DNA from: Alphaproteobacteria bacterium | Lineage (GTDB): Bacteria; Pseudomonadota; Alphaproteobacteria; Caulobacterales; Caulobacteraceae | Length of the DNA: 43,596 nucleotides | Direction of reading: 5' to 3' | NCBI GenBank assembly: GCA_018820665.1 | Contig: JAHJNW010000030.1 | Coordinates: forward strand, 1 to 43,596 | In this document: positions 1 through 8,109 of the stretch, piece after piece | Layout of the letters: every line of letters begins with the position of its first letter | Numbering within the stretch: the first letter of the stretch is position 1 | Notes under the pieces: model-generated | Told to the model about the DNA's origin: nothing | Databases searched by the model: none | What the model saw: the letters and a program-made list of their open reading frames with translations, nothing else | Program-made: the position numbers and the translations under genes

Positions 1-2251
1 CGCGCTTGGGGAAGGCCCCGCCGCCGGGGCCGCGGCCGCGCTGGCCCAGCCGCGGCTCGGGGGCGTTGGGGTCGCGCGGGGCGGGGTCGGACAGCATTTC
101 GAAGACCAGGCCGCCGGTGATCGGAGTGGCCTCGACCAGCTTGACCTCGACATTGCGGCCGAGGGTCCAGCGCTGGCCGCTGCGCTCGCCGACGAGGGCG
201 TGGGTGCGGTCGTCGTGCTGGAAATATTCGCCGCCGAGGGTGGAGACGGGCACGAGGCCGTCGGCGCCGGTCTCGTCGAGGCGGATGAACAGGCCGAAGC
301 GGGTGACGCCGGTGATCCGGCCGGTGAAGGTCGCGCCGACCCGCTCGGCGAGGAAGGAGGCCATGTAGCGGTCCATGGCGGCGCGCTCGGCGGCCATGGA
401 GCGGCGCTCGGTCATGGTCACCTGTTCGGCGATGGCCGGCAGTTCGGCGATCTCGCGGTCGGTCAGGCCATCCTTGCCGAGGCCGAGGGCGCGGATCAGG
501 CCGCGGTGGACGATCAGGTCGGAATAGCGCCGGATCGGCGAGGTGAAGTGGGCGTAGCGGTCGAGGTTGAGGCCGAAATGGCCGACGTTCTCGGGGCTGT
601 AGATGGCCTGCATCTGGGTGCGCAGGACGACCTCGTTGACGACCTCGGCGTATTCGCCGTCGCGGGTCTCGTCGAGCAGCTTGTTGAACCGTTTGGTAGT
701 GGCCGGTTCGCCCTTGGCCCACGGCTTGCCGATGGTCTGGAGGAAGTCGCCGAGGTTGAACAGCTTCTCCTGGCTGGGGGCGTCGTGGACGCGGTAGAGC
801 AGGGGGACGCGCTTCTGCTCCAGGGTCTCGGCGGCGCAGACATTGGCCTGGATCATCATCTCCTCGATCAGGCGATGCGCCTCCAGCGACTTGCGCGGAA
901 TGATCGAGCCGATGCCGCCGCCGGGGTCCATCAGCACCTTGCGTTCGGGACTCTCGATGGCCAGCGGGGCGCGCTTGAGGCGGCCCCTGAGCATGGCGCG
1001 GTAGGCGTTCCACAGCGGATAGAGGATCAGCTCCATGATCGGGCCGGTGACGTCGTCGGTCCCGCCGCCGTTCTCGACCCCGTCGATGGCGGCCTGGGCC
1101 TGTTCGTAGCTGAGGCTGGCGTGGGAGCGCATCAGGCCGCGCAGGAATTTATGGCTGGTCTTCCGGCCGTCCTTGTCGAAGACCATGCGGACGGCGAGGC
1201 AGGCGCGGTTCTCGCCGTGCTTGAGGCTGCACAGGCCGTTGGACAGGACCTCGGGCAGCATCGGCTCGACCCGGTCGGGGAAGTAGGTGGAGTTGCCCTT
1301 CTCGCGGGCCTCGCGGTCCAGCGTCGTGCCGGCGCGGACATAGGCGGCGACGTCGGCGATGGCGACCCAGACGATCCAGCCGCCCTCGTTCTTCGGATCC
1401 TCGTCGCGCTGGGCGAAGACGGCGTCGTCGTGGTCGCGGGCGTCGGCGGGGTCGATGGTGATCAGCGGCAGCTCGCGCAGGTCCTCGCGGCCCTTGAGGG
1501 TCGGCAGGGCCTGGTCCTCGGCCTCCTTCAGCACCGTGTCGGAGAAGCCCATCGGCACGTTGTGGGCGGCGATGGCGATCAGGGAGGCGGCGCGCGGGTC
1601 GTCCTCGCGGCCGATGGTCTCGAGGATCTTGCCGCGTTTGGGGCCGTAGCGCTGCTCGCCCTTCTCGATGGCGGCGAGGACGAGGTCGCCGTCGCGCAGC
1701 CCCTCGGCCTGGGCGTGGGGGACCAGCAGGACGTCCTTCGTGCGGCGGTCGACAGGCTCGACCCGGACCTCCTTGTTGGATTTGCGGATGACGCCGAGGA
1801 CGCGGTTGGTGTCGGTGTCGAGCACCTTGATGACGCGGGCTTCCCAGCCGTTCTCGCCGTGCGAGAATTTGGCCAGGACGCGGGCGCCGAGGCCGGGGGC
1901 GGCGCCGGTCTTGCCGGAGTTGTCGGGAACGAGGATGGCGCGCGGCGCGTCGCCCGAGGCCTCGACGAGGCGGACGTAGAATTCGCCGTCGACATCGCGC
2001 TCGATCACATCGGCCACGCCGACCGGGGGCAGGGCGCCGGCTTCGGAGAAGCCCTTGCGGCCGCGCTTGCCCAGTTTGCCTTCGGCCTCGAGCGCGCGGA
2101 TCATTTCGCGCAGGGCGCGGCGGTCGCCGCCCTTGAGGCCGAAATGGCGGGCGATGTCGGTCTTCTCGGCCGATCCGGCCTCGCGCAGGAAGGCGAGGAG
2201 GGTGGCCTTGTCGGGCAGGCCCGCGGGCGGTCGTTGGGAGGATTTGGTCAT
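1..2251 (-). CDS. rnr: Ribonuclease R (3'-5' exoribonuclease), C-terminus cut by window edge
   Basis: Reading the minus strand from ATG at 2251 gives an uninterrupted frame to the window edge, about 750 residues. An AGGAG ribosome binding site lies just upstream. An N-terminal winged-helix-like region comes first. The RNB catalytic domain follows, with the motif ITIDPADARDHDDAVF (the metal-binding Asp cluster), later FPDRVEPMLPEVLSNGLCSL and HFTSPIRRYSDLIVHR. A C-terminal S1 domain includes FTGRITGVTRFGLFIRLDE. This order is diagnostic of RNase R/VacB, which degrades structured RNA processively in the cytoplasm. The stop codon lies outside the window. The long open frame on the opposite strand is a GC-rich shadow. 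Confidence 0.95.
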   Translation of the reverse strand, partial: MTKSSQRPPAGLPDKATLLAFLREAGSAEKTDIARHFGLKGGDRRALREMIRALEAEGKLGKRGRKGFSEAGALPPVGVADVIERDVDGEFYVRLVEASGDAPRAILVPDNSGKTGAAPGLGARVLAKFSHGENGWEARVIKVLDTDTNRVLGVIRKSNKEVRVEPVDRRTKDVLLVPHAQAEGLRDGDLVLAAIEKGEQRYGPKRGKILETIGREDDPRAASLIAIAAHNVPMGFSDTVLKEAEDQALPTLKGREDLRELPLITIDPADARDHDDAVFAQRDEDPKNEGGWIVWVAIADVAAYVRAGTTLDREAREKGNSTYFPDRVEPMLPEVLSNGLCSLKHGENRACLAVRMVFDKDGRKTSHKFLRGLMRSHASLSYEQAQAAIDGVENGGGTDDVTGPIMELILYPLWNAYRAMLRGRLKRAPLAIESPERKVLMDPGGGIGSIIPRKSLEAHRLIEEMMIQANVCAAETLEQKRVPLLYRVHDAPSQEKLFNLGDFLQTIGKPWAKGEPATTKRFNKLLDETRDGEYAEVVNEVVLRTQMQAIYSPENVGHFGLNLDRYAHFTSPIRRYSDLIVHRGLIRALGLGKDGLTDREIAELPAIAEQVTMTERRSMAAERAAMDRYMASFLAERVGATFTGRITGVTRFGLFIRLDETGADGLVPVSTLGGEYFQHDDRTHALVGERSGQRWTLGRNVEVKLVEATPITGGLVFEMLSDPAPRDPNAPEPRLGQRGRGPGGGAFPKR

Positions 2252-2341
2252 TGGACTCCTGTGATAACGCGCGTTGCGGTCAAAGGACACGCCGCGCGGG
2301 GCATGGGGTGAAGGTTGTCGTGGACATGGCGGCCGCGCCGG

Positions 2342-2779
2342 CTAGTCGCCGGGGGCGGACCGGTCCGGGCTTCGGCGCGGCGCCGGCTTGTCGGGCGCGC
2401 TGCGTTCGGGGGTGTGGCGGCGCCACGGCCAGCGGCCCTCGATCTCGGTCTCGAGGGCGACGCTGAGGAAGGTCCGGATGACGACCACGGCGGCCAGCAG
2501 GCCGACGCTCTCGAAGGTCAGGGGGGCGGTGACCGTGGCGATGATGTCGGCGCCGACCAGCAGCTCGAGGCCCAACAGGATGCCGCGTCCGAGGTTGGCG
2601 CGCGCCCCGCCATAGGCCGATGACCAGTCGCGGGTCCTGAAGCCGGTGCGGCACCAGACGACAGCGGAGACCGCCACCGCGAGCAGGATGACGGCGATGC
2701 CGAGCATCTCCAGGGCGGTCGCCGCGTGGCGCGCCCATTCGATCAGGTCGCCATTTCGGGCCAGGGTCGCGCTGGTCAT
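2342..2779 (-). CDS. DUF1622 family small integral membrane protein
   Basis: 145-residue protein. Hydrophobic segments lie at about residues 20-42 (MLGIAVILLAVAVSAVVW), 65-85 (GRGILLGLELLVGADIIATV) and 90-110. The tail is basic and proline-rich (RRHTPERSAPDKPAPRRSPD). The pattern, with a conserved LGLELLVGADII stretch followed by an arginine-bearing last helix (VVIRTFLSVALE), fits the DUF1622 family of bacterial inner-membrane proteins, whose function is not known. It lies downstream of and divergent from the cystathionine beta-synthase gene and upstream of rnr on the same strand. The family call rests on recalled motif similarity. Confidence 0.8.
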   Translation of the reverse strand: MTSATLARNGDLIEWARHAATALEMLGIAVILLAVAVSAVVWCRTGFRTRDWSSAYGGARANLGRGILLGLELLVGADIIATVTAPLTFESVGLLAAVVVIRTFLSVALETEIEGRWPWRRHTPERSAPDKPAPRRSPDRSAPGD

Positions 2780-2896
2780 GACTTATCCTCCCGCAGGTCC
2801 ATCGCGAAGGCGGCCGATTGGTTCCGGAACCGGCTGGCTTGACCTGCGCGCCCGGTGCGACCAGCTTCCGGCCTCTGTCGCCCTGGAGTTTTCTGC

Positions 2897-4300
2897 ATGT
2901 CCCTCGCCTCCTCACCGGTCCTTGCCGGACCCACCGGCTCCCTGCTGGACCTGATCGGCAAGACGCCGATGGTGGAGGTGACGCGGATCGACACCGGCCC
3001 GTGCCGCCTGTTCCTGAAGCTGGAGGCGCAGAACCCGGGCGGCTCGATCAAGGACCGTATCGCCCTGTCGATGATCGCGGCGGCGGAGGCCGAGGGTTTC
3101 CTGAAGCCCGGCGGGACCATCGTCGAGGCGACGGCCGGAAATACAGGTCTGGCGCTGACGTTGGTCGGGCAGGCCAAGGGCTACAAGGTGCTGCTGGTCA
3201 TCCCGGACAAGATGTCGAAGGAGAAGATCCAGCATCTGCGGGCCATGGGCGCGGATGTTCGTCTGACACGTTCGGACGTGCCGCACGGGCATCCCGAATA
3301 TTACACCGACATGGCCGAGCGGCTGGCGCAGCAGATCCCGGGTGGATTCTACGTCAACCAGTTCGCCAACGACGCCAACTCCCTGGCGCATTTCGAAACC
3401 ACGGGTCCGGAAATCTGGGAGCAGATGGCCCACAAGGTCGACGCCTTCGTCGCCGGCATCGGTTCGGGCGGCACCATCACCGGCATCGCCCGGTACCTGA
3501 GGAGCGTCGGATCGGACGCGAAGATCGTGCTCGCCGATCCGGTCGGTTCGACCTTGGCGGGGATCGTCAACGAGGGCGTTCCGGGTCCCGAGGGCAGTTA
3601 CACTGTCGAGGGCATCGGCCAGAATTTCGTGCCCGACACCGCCGACATGAGTCTGATCGACACCGCCTATTCCATTCCCGACGCGGAAGCGATCGCGACT
3701 GTGCGCGAACTGCTGCTGAAGGAGGGGGTCCTGGCCGGGTCGTCCTCCGGCACGCTGATCGCGGCGGCCCTGCGCTGGTGCCGCGCGCAGACCCAACCGA
3801 AGCGGGTCGTGACCTTCGTCTGCGACACCGGGGCCAAATACCTGTCCAAGGTCTACAATGACGCCTGGCTGGCGGATCAGGGACTGGGCGGCCAGCCGCT
3901 GCACGGCGATCTGTCCGACCTGATCTCGCGCAAATACCAGTCCGGCGACGTGGTGACGGCCGGGCCGGACGACACGCTCGATACGGTGTTCAAGCGCATG
4001 CGTGGAGCCGATGTGTCCCAGTTGCCGATCCTGCAGGACGGGCGGCTGGTCGGCATTATCGACGAGAGCGACCTGGTGCAGGTGATGAACACCGACGAGA
4101 TCACCCGCAAGGAGCGGTTCGCCAAGGCGGTGTCGACGGTGATGACCCGGGACCTGGATACGGTGCAGGTCGGCGAACCGCTGGACGCCCTGATCCCCCT
4201 GTTCGACCGCGACCGGGTGGCGATCGTGCTGGACGGCGAGACCTTCGTCGGCCTTATCACGCGCACCGACCTGATCAACCATCTGAGCCTCAACCGGTGA
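2897..4300 (+). CDS. cbs: Cystathionine beta-synthase (PLP enzyme with C-terminal CBS domain pair)
   Basis: 467 residues from ATG 2897, chosen because a GGAG lies 9 nt upstream; an in-frame ATG at 2855 would add 14 unlikely residues. The fold-type II PLP domain (about 10-320) has the PLP lysine in NPGGSIKDR (Lys52), the AGNTGLAL loop at about 80-87 and the phosphate-binding GSGGT at about 189-193. Two CBS domains follow (about 340-465; LPILQDGRLVGIIDESDL and VAIVLDGETFVGLITRTDL). The likely reaction is condensation of homocysteine with serine (or O-acetylserine) to cystathionine. A cysteine synthase role cannot be excluded by sequence. The gene lies in an operon with a cystathionine gamma-lyase family gene, which supports reverse transsulfuration. 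CBS domains often bind adenosyl ligands such as SAM or AMP. Confidence 0.9.
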   Translation: MSLASSPVLAGPTGSLLDLIGKTPMVEVTRIDTGPCRLFLKLEAQNPGGSIKDRIALSMIAAAEAEGFLKPGGTIVEATAGNTGLALTLVGQAKGYKVLLVIPDKMSKEKIQHLRAMGADVRLTRSDVPHGHPEYYTDMAERLAQQIPGGFYVNQFANDANSLAHFETTGPEIWEQMAHKVDAFVAGIGSGGTITGIARYLRSVGSDAKIVLADPVGSTLAGIVNEGVPGPEGSYTVEGIGQNFVPDTADMSLIDTAYSIPDAEAIATVRELLLKEGVLAGSSSGTLIAAALRWCRAQTQPKRVVTFVCDTGAKYLSKVYNDAWLADQGLGGQPLHGDLSDLISRKYQSGDVVTAGPDDTLDTVFKRMRGADVSQLPILQDGRLVGIIDESDLVQVMNTDEITRKERFAKAVSTVMTRDLDTVQVGEPLDALIPLFDRDRVAIVLDGETFVGLITRTDLINHLSLNR

Positions 4301-5091
4301 AGGCGGGCGGCGCTTCAGGCGGCGTGAGCCGGCGTCAGGGCCTGGGTCTGGCGTTGGGCGCGTCGCTGACGTCCGTGGCCGGCCGGGCCGCCGGGCGAAC
4401 CCAGTTTCCGCCCGAGGGATTCCTTGACGGCGAGTTTCTGAGTCGCGGGGAGCCGATGCCGGTCGTGCTGGCGCCGCCGACCGCCGAGGGACCGTTGACG
4501 GGCGCCGCGATCATGATGCTGCACGGCTCGGGGGGGCTGGGGGCCGATATGCCCACCTTCCGCGCTCCGGCGGCGCGGTGGGCGGCGATGGGATGCGTCG
4601 TCGTGATGCCGGTCTATTTCAGCGCCGACCGACGGGCTCCGGCCAAAGATCCGGTCGCCTGGTGGAACATCGCCGTGGCCGATGCTGCGAAATGGATGAG
4701 CGGCCTGCCGGGGGTTGAGCCGGATCGCCAGGGCGTGTTCGGTTTCTCGCGCGGCGGCTATCTGGCCGCCGAGGTCGCGGTGCGCGAGACAGAGATCAAG
4801 GCCGTGGTCGGGGTCGCATCCGCCGGCAACGTCAGGCCCGACGATATCGTGCGCCGGCCCGAAGTGCTGCTGATCCATGCGAGCGGTGATCCCGTGGTGC
4901 GGCCGATACGGACCCGTCACTGGGCTCGCGTGTTGCGGGACAAGGGCGTACCCGTCGAGGTCATCACCCTGTCCTCGCCGCGCCATAATTTCACTGACGC
5001 GGAATGGGCGCGGATCTTCGCCGAATCCGAGCGCTTCTTCCTCCAGGCCGTGGGGCGGCCGGCGACCACGCCGTCCCCGCCGACCCTCTGA
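4297..5091 (+). CDS. Dienelactone-hydrolase-like alpha/beta hydrolase with Tat-like signal
   Basis: Up to 264 residues. The first start, GTG 4297, overlaps the cbs stop by four bases (GTGA), which suggests translational coupling; GTG 4324 is an alternative. The N-terminus SRRQGLGLALGASLTSVAG resembles a twin-arginine signal, so export is likely. The alpha/beta-hydrolase core shows the oxyanion-region MMLHGSGGLG, the nucleophile elbow GFSRGGY (catalytic Ser), a likely acid Asp in LIHASGDPVV and a His in SPRHNFTD near the C-terminus. Substrate is unknown. It sits between two transsulfuration genes, an odd place for an exported hydrolase. Confidence 0.8.
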   Translation: MKAGGASGGVSRRQGLGLALGASLTSVAGRAAGRTQFPPEGFLDGEFLSRGEPMPVVLAPPTAEGPLTGAAIMMLHGSGGLGADMPTFRAPAARWAAMGCVVVMPVYFSADRRAPAKDPVAWWNIAVADAAKWMSGLPGVEPDRQGVFGFSRGGYLAAEVAVRETEIKAVVGVASAGNVRPDDIVRRPEVLLIHASGDPVVRPIRTRHWARVLRDKGVPVEVITLSSPRHNFTDAEWARIFAESERFFLQAVGRPATTPSPPTL

Positions 5092-5107
5092 CAGCCGGAT
5101 ACCGATC

Positions 5108-6271
5108 ATGCCATCGCTCAACAACCGCCAGGGGTTCTCGACCCGCGCGATCCACGCCGGACAGCGGCCCGACCCGACCACGGGCGCGGTGATGACGCCG
5201 ATCTATGCGACCTCGACCTACGCCCAGGAAAGCCCGGGGGTGAACAAGGGCTATGAGTACGCGCGGGGCAAGAACCCGACGCGGGAGGCGTTTGAGGCCT
5301 GTCTGGCCGACCTCGAAGGCGGGACGCATGGCTTCGGCTTCGCCAGCGGTATGGCGGCGACCTCGACCGCCTTGGAGCTGCTGGACGCCGGGTCGCACAT
5401 TGTCACCGGCGACGATCTTTACGGTGGCTCGTGGCGGCTGTTCGAGCGGGTGCGGCGGCGGTCGATGGGGCTGGACTTCGCCTATGTCGATCTGAGCGAT
5501 CCCGCGGCGGTCGAGGCGGCGATCACGCCGAAGACGAAGATGCTGTGGGTCGAGACGCCGACCAATCCGCTGATGAAGCTGGCCGACATCGCGGCCCTGT
5601 CGATGATCGCGAAGGCCCATGGCCTGCTGCTGGTGGTCGACAACACCTTCGCCACGCCGTGGAGCCAGCAGCCGCTGGCCCTCGGGGCCGATGTGGTGAT
5701 GCATTCGGCGACCAAATATCTGAACGGCCACTCCGACATCATCGGCGGGGCGCTGGTGACGGCGGATCCCGAGTTGGCGAAGGAGATCAAGTTTCTGCAG
5801 AACTCGGTCGGCGGGGTGATGGGGCCGTTCGACGCCTTCCTCGCCAACCGCGGGCTGAAGACGCTGGGGCTGCGCATGAAGGCGCACAATGAGAACGCCC
5901 TGGCCGTGGCGCGCTGGCTGGAGGAGCGGGCCGGGATCGCGCAGGTGATCTATCCGGGACTGATCAGCCATCCGCAGCACGATCTGGCGGCGCGGCAGAT
6001 GAACGGCCGCTTCGGCGGCATGGTCACGGCGATCATCGACGGCGATCTGGCGCGGACCAAACAGGTGCTGGAGCGGGTGCAGGTCTTCACCCTGGCGGAA
6101 TCGCTGGGCGGGGTGGAGAGCCTGGTCAACCACCCGGCCATCATGACCCACGCCTCGGTGCCGAAAGAGCTGCGCGAGGCCGGCGGGATCACGGACAGCC
6201 TGATCCGGCTTTCGGTGGGGGTCGAGGAGGTCGAGGACCTGATTGCGGACCTCGATCAGGCGCTGGCGTAG
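5108..6271 (+). CDS. Cystathionine gamma-lyase / gamma-synthase family PLP enzyme
   Basis: 387 residues from ATG 5108. The frame is open far upstream, but homology-like sequence begins at MPSLNNRQGFSTRAIHAGQ, typical of the Cys/Met metabolism PLP family. Diagnostic sequences are YEYARGKNPTR, the FASGMAATS loop, WVETPTNP, the VVDNTFATP aspartate motif and the PLP lysine in HSATKYLNGHSD (Lys203). The C-terminus has the family's ESLGGVESLVNHPAIMTH. With cbs upstream, the likely reaction is cleavage of cystathionine to cysteine, 2-oxobutyrate and ammonia. Gamma-synthase activity (O-acyl-homoserine plus cysteine) cannot be separated by sequence alone. It starts 16 nt after the hydrolase stop. Confidence 0.9.
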   Translation: MPSLNNRQGFSTRAIHAGQRPDPTTGAVMTPIYATSTYAQESPGVNKGYEYARGKNPTREAFEACLADLEGGTHGFGFASGMAATSTALELLDAGSHIVTGDDLYGGSWRLFERVRRRSMGLDFAYVDLSDPAAVEAAITPKTKMLWVETPTNPLMKLADIAALSMIAKAHGLLLVVDNTFATPWSQQPLALGADVVMHSATKYLNGHSDIIGGALVTADPELAKEIKFLQNSVGGVMGPFDAFLANRGLKTLGLRMKAHNENALAVARWLEERAGIAQVIYPGLISHPQHDLAARQMNGRFGGMVTAIIDGDLARTKQVLERVQVFTLAESLGGVESLVNHPAIMTHASVPKELREAGGITDSLIRLSVGVEEVEDLIADLDQALA

Positions 6272-6281
6272 TGCGCCCCGT

Positions 6282-6302
6282 CTGAATCGGGATCCGGTTC
6301 AG
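6282..6302. terminator. Possible convergent hairpin between the gamma-lyase and a secreted protein gene
   Basis: CTGAATC (6282-6288) can pair with GGTTCAG (6296-6302), a 7-bp stem with one G-U pair around a 7-nt loop. It lies where two convergent genes end. There is no T-tract on either strand, so intrinsic termination is uncertain. Confidence 0.3.
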
Positions 6303-6823
6303 CGATTTACGGCCAGTGTCCAGCCGTCTGCGGCGTCGATCCAGTAGAGTGTGGTCTCGAATCGGGGCCGTTCAACTCCGCCTACAGTGATCACCGCGCG
6401 AAGGGTCCCGTCGGGGTTTGGATGGTACCGGCTGCAGAACTCGCCGTCGCCGAAGTTCGTTCGAAAGTCGTCTGCGAGTTGCTTGCGCGCCGCCAGGAAA
6501 GCCTCGCCGTCCAATGCCACGCCGTCCACCTCGATGGCGGTTATCTGTTCGGCGCGGTTGTCTGGGTCGTCACATTCCGCACCGTTGCGGATGTAGACTT
6601 TTCCGGTGGCGTAGAGGACGAGGGACGGGTCCGCCGTGAGCATGTTCTGGATGTCGTTCCAGATCACCCCATCCGGGCCGAACCGATAGGTCCCGATCGC
6701 CTGACACGTCTTGCGGGCGAGGTCCGGGTGGTAGCACTGGAGTTGTCCGTCGCGGGCGGGGGCCAACGGGTCAGGATCCGCGAGGGCGACGGTCGCCAGC
6801 ATCGCCAATGTCGTCAGGATCAT
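6299..6823 (-). CDS. Hypothetical secreted protein with four cysteines
   Basis: 174 residues. A short signal peptide (MILTTLAMLATVALA) is followed by a mature domain with Cys in QLQCYHPDLARKTCQAIG, AECDDPD and EFCSRYHP. That pattern would allow two disulfides in the periplasm. I recognise no family. The mid-region reads like a small beta-rich domain (TYRFGPDGVIW, TGKVYIRNG, GTLRAVITVGG). It is transcribed convergently to the transsulfuration operon and lies downstream of an 86-codon gene on the same strand. An imperfect hairpin separates the two. Confidence 0.75.
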   Translation of the reverse strand: MILTTLAMLATVALADPDPLAPARDGQLQCYHPDLARKTCQAIGTYRFGPDGVIWNDIQNMLTADPSLVLYATGKVYIRNGAECDDPDNRAEQITAIEVDGVALDGEAFLAARKQLADDFRTNFGDGEFCSRYHPNPDGTLRAVITVGGVERPRFETTLYWIDAADGWTLAVNR

Positions 6824-6834
6824 CGTCAGCCCCC

Positions 6835-6869
6835 ATCGCCGGCGACGCTTTCGCGTCGTCAGCGGCGAT
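6835..6869 (-). terminator. Inverted repeat between two minus-strand genes
   Basis: ATCGCCG (6835-6841) pairs with CGGCGAT (6863-6869), and the inner CGACGC (6843-6848) pairs with GCGTCG (6853-6858). Together they form a long imperfect hairpin in the 78-bp gap between the 86-codon gene and the secreted-protein gene. No T-tract follows, so a termination role is only suggested by position. Confidence 0.35.
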
Positions 6870-6901
6870 CATCGCAAGGCGGCGGGGCGAAGGGAAGGGG
6901 T

Positions 6902-7162
6902 TCAGGCGGCCTTGGAGGGCAGGGCGGTCTGGTGGCCAGACGCGGGAACGACCTTCTTCTTGGCGGGCGCGCGGGGCTTCTTGACCGTCGTGGACGGCGC
7001 GGCGGCGCGGCGTTCGAATTCGGCGTCGATCAGCGGCAGGATTTCGGCGGCGCTGTTCATCTGGACCGCGGAGCCGGTGTCCGTCAGGCGGGCGGCGTTG
7101 GCGCGCAGGGCCTTGAGGTCGGCGTCGCTCATGGTCGGGAGCTTTTCGGCCAGCGGGGTCAT
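6902..7162 (-). CDS. Small hypothetical protein with basic Lys/Ala/Pro tail
   Basis: 86 residues. A strong ribosome binding site (AGGAGA) lies upstream of ATG 7162. The N-terminal half (about 1-50) looks helical (LAEKLPTMSDADLKALRANA, then a second helix ending PLIDAEFERRAAA). The C-terminal third is basic and low-complexity (VKKPRAPAKKKVV), like proteins that touch nucleic acid. No named family is recognised. It lies just downstream of the first cold-shock gene but behind that gene's terminator, so it probably has its own promoter or depends on read-through. Confidence 0.75.
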   Translation of the reverse strand: MTPLAEKLPTMSDADLKALRANAARLTDTGSAVQMNSAAEILPLIDAEFERRAAAPSTTVKKPRAPAKKKVVPASGHQTALPSKAA

Positions 7163-7178
7163 CGGATTCTCCTGGAGT

Positions 7179-7218
7179 GAAAAAACAGTCGGGCCGGCGC
7201 CTGTTCGGCGGCCGGCCC
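7179..7218 (-). terminator. Rho-independent terminator of cold-shock gene 1
   Basis: GGGCCGGC (7191-7198) and GCCGGCCC (7211-7218) form a perfect 8-bp GC stem. On the minus strand the stem is followed by GACTG and a run of six T (7180-7185). It lies 45 nt after the stop of the csp gene at 7263. Confidence 0.85.
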
Positions 7219-7262
7219 TTCCGTCAGCTGGATTCAGATCCAGCAGGGTCGCTTGTCGGAAA

Positions 7263-7475
7263 CTATTCGGCGGCCTTCAGGCGACCGGCCGATTCCTTGC
7301 CCGAACGCGAGTCGCGCTCGATCTCGTAGGAGACCTTCTGGTTTTCGTTGAGCGAACCCAGGTCCGAAACTTCGACGGCCGAAGCGTGGACGAAAACGTC
7401 CTTGCCGCCATCATCGGGGGCGATGAAACCATAGCCCTTGGTGGAGTTGTACCATTTCACAGTGCCGGTAGCCAT
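7263..7475 (-). CDS. cspA: Cold-shock protein, CspA family (copy 1)
   Basis: 70 residues, the full length of a single cold-shock domain. RNP1 is KGYGFI (residues 13-18) and RNP2 is VFVHASA (27-33). It binds single-stranded RNA or DNA and acts as an RNA chaperone. The usual KWFN is KWYN here (Tyr9). The start at 7475 is set by GGAGGTC upstream. A second copy lies at 7725-7937 on the same strand; the two proteins differ mainly at residues 9-11, 31-41 and the C-terminus. They share blocks in their upstream regions. Which paralogue is cold-inducible cannot be read from the sequence. Confidence 0.95.
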   Translation of the reverse strand: MATGTVKWYNSTKGYGFIAPDDGGKDVFVHASAVEVSDLGSLNENQKVSYEIERDSRSGKESAGRLKAAE

Positions 7476-7522
7476 TTTCAGGACCTCCGCTAGCAGTTGA
7501 CCGCCGGAAGAGGTTCCGGATC

Positions 7523-7603
7523 GGCCTGTCGGGTCTGAATGGATCGGCTTTGGACCTCGGTGCGCGATGCAAAGGGGCAGCAGCGTTTCGCAAGAGATCG
7601 ACG
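7523..7603 (-). promoter_or_regulatory. Conserved upstream/leader region of csp copy 1
   Basis: Four blocks are shared with the region upstream of csp copy 2: GGCCTGTCGGGTCT (7523-7536), GACCTCGGTGCG (7553-7564), GCGTTTCGCA (7583-7592) and AGAGATCGACG (7593-7603), given as plus-strand sequence. They lie 48-128 nt upstream of the start codon. The spacers have diverged. The blocks are probably promoter plus 5' UTR control sequence; which part is transcribed is not clear. Confidence 0.55.
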
Positions 7604-7660
7604 AAACCTCAAGTGGGCCCTTTCCCCGGCAATAGCAAGGGGAAAGGCGCCGGACAGCAA

Positions 7661-7692
7661 AACGGCGGCGGAGCCAGGGCCCCGCCGCCGTT
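7661..7692 (-). terminator. Rho-independent terminator of cold-shock gene 2
   Basis: AACGGCGGCGG (7661-7671) and CCGCCGCCGTT (7682-7692) form a perfect 11-bp stem with a 10-nt loop. On the minus strand the stem runs into TTTTGC. It lies 33 nt after the csp stop at 7725. Confidence 0.85.
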
Positions 7693-7724
7693 CGAAATCA
7701 TGCGCCGGAGACCGGCGCCTGAAC

Positions 7725-7937
7725 TCAGCCCTCGGTCTTCAGCTGGCCAGCGGATTCCTTGCCCGAACGCTTGTCGCGCTCGATTTCGTAGGAAACCTTC
7801 TGGTTTTCATCGAGGCCGCGCAGGCCCGCCTGTTCGACGGCCGAGATGTGGACGAAAACGTCCTTGCCGCCGTCGTCAGGCTGGATGAAGCCGTAGCCCT
7901 TGGTGCCGTTGAACCATTTCACAGTGCCGGTAGCCAT
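7725..7937 (-). CDS. cspA: Cold-shock protein, CspA family (copy 2)
   Basis: 70 residues. [12 protein letters not shown] carries the canonical aromatic residues and RNP1, and VFVHISA is RNP2. The role is as for copy 1: single-stranded nucleic-acid binding in the cytoplasm. The ribosome binding site is GGAGGTC, the same as copy 1. The tandem same-strand arrangement, with an independent terminator for each copy, points to a gene duplication that kept both expression units separate. Confidence 0.95.
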   Translation of the reverse strand: MATGTVKWFNGTKGYGFIQPDDGGKDVFVHISAVEQAGLRGLDENQKVSYEIERDKRSGKESAGQLKTEG

Positions 7938-7982
7938 GATCAGACCTCCGTTTGGCGTTGGCCTCAGGGAACAGCCCCTGGA

Positions 7983-8059
7983 GGCCTGTCGGGTCTAAAA
8001 GGAGCGGCTAGACCTCAGTGCGAAAGCAGAGGGTGGCGTTTCGCAGAAAGAGATCGACG
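7983..8059 (-). promoter_or_regulatory. Conserved upstream/leader region of csp copy 2
   Basis: This region carries the same four blocks as upstream of csp copy 1: GGCCTGTCGGGTCT (7983-7996), GACCTCAGTGCG (8011-8022), GCGTTTCGCA (8036-8045) and AGAGATCGACG (8049-8059). Spacing differs by 2 to 5 nt per gap. Block order and strand are conserved. Confidence 0.55.
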
Positions 8060-8109
8060 GCCAAGTTGTGGACGGTTCCGGCGGCGAAATCAAGGCCCCG
8101 GCGGCGGCG

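Noticed and set aside
200-2311. 703-codon plus-strand open frame
   Set aside because: It lies fully antisense to rnr, has repetitive Ala/Gly/Asp/Val composition with no domain, and is a known GC-rich shadow effect.
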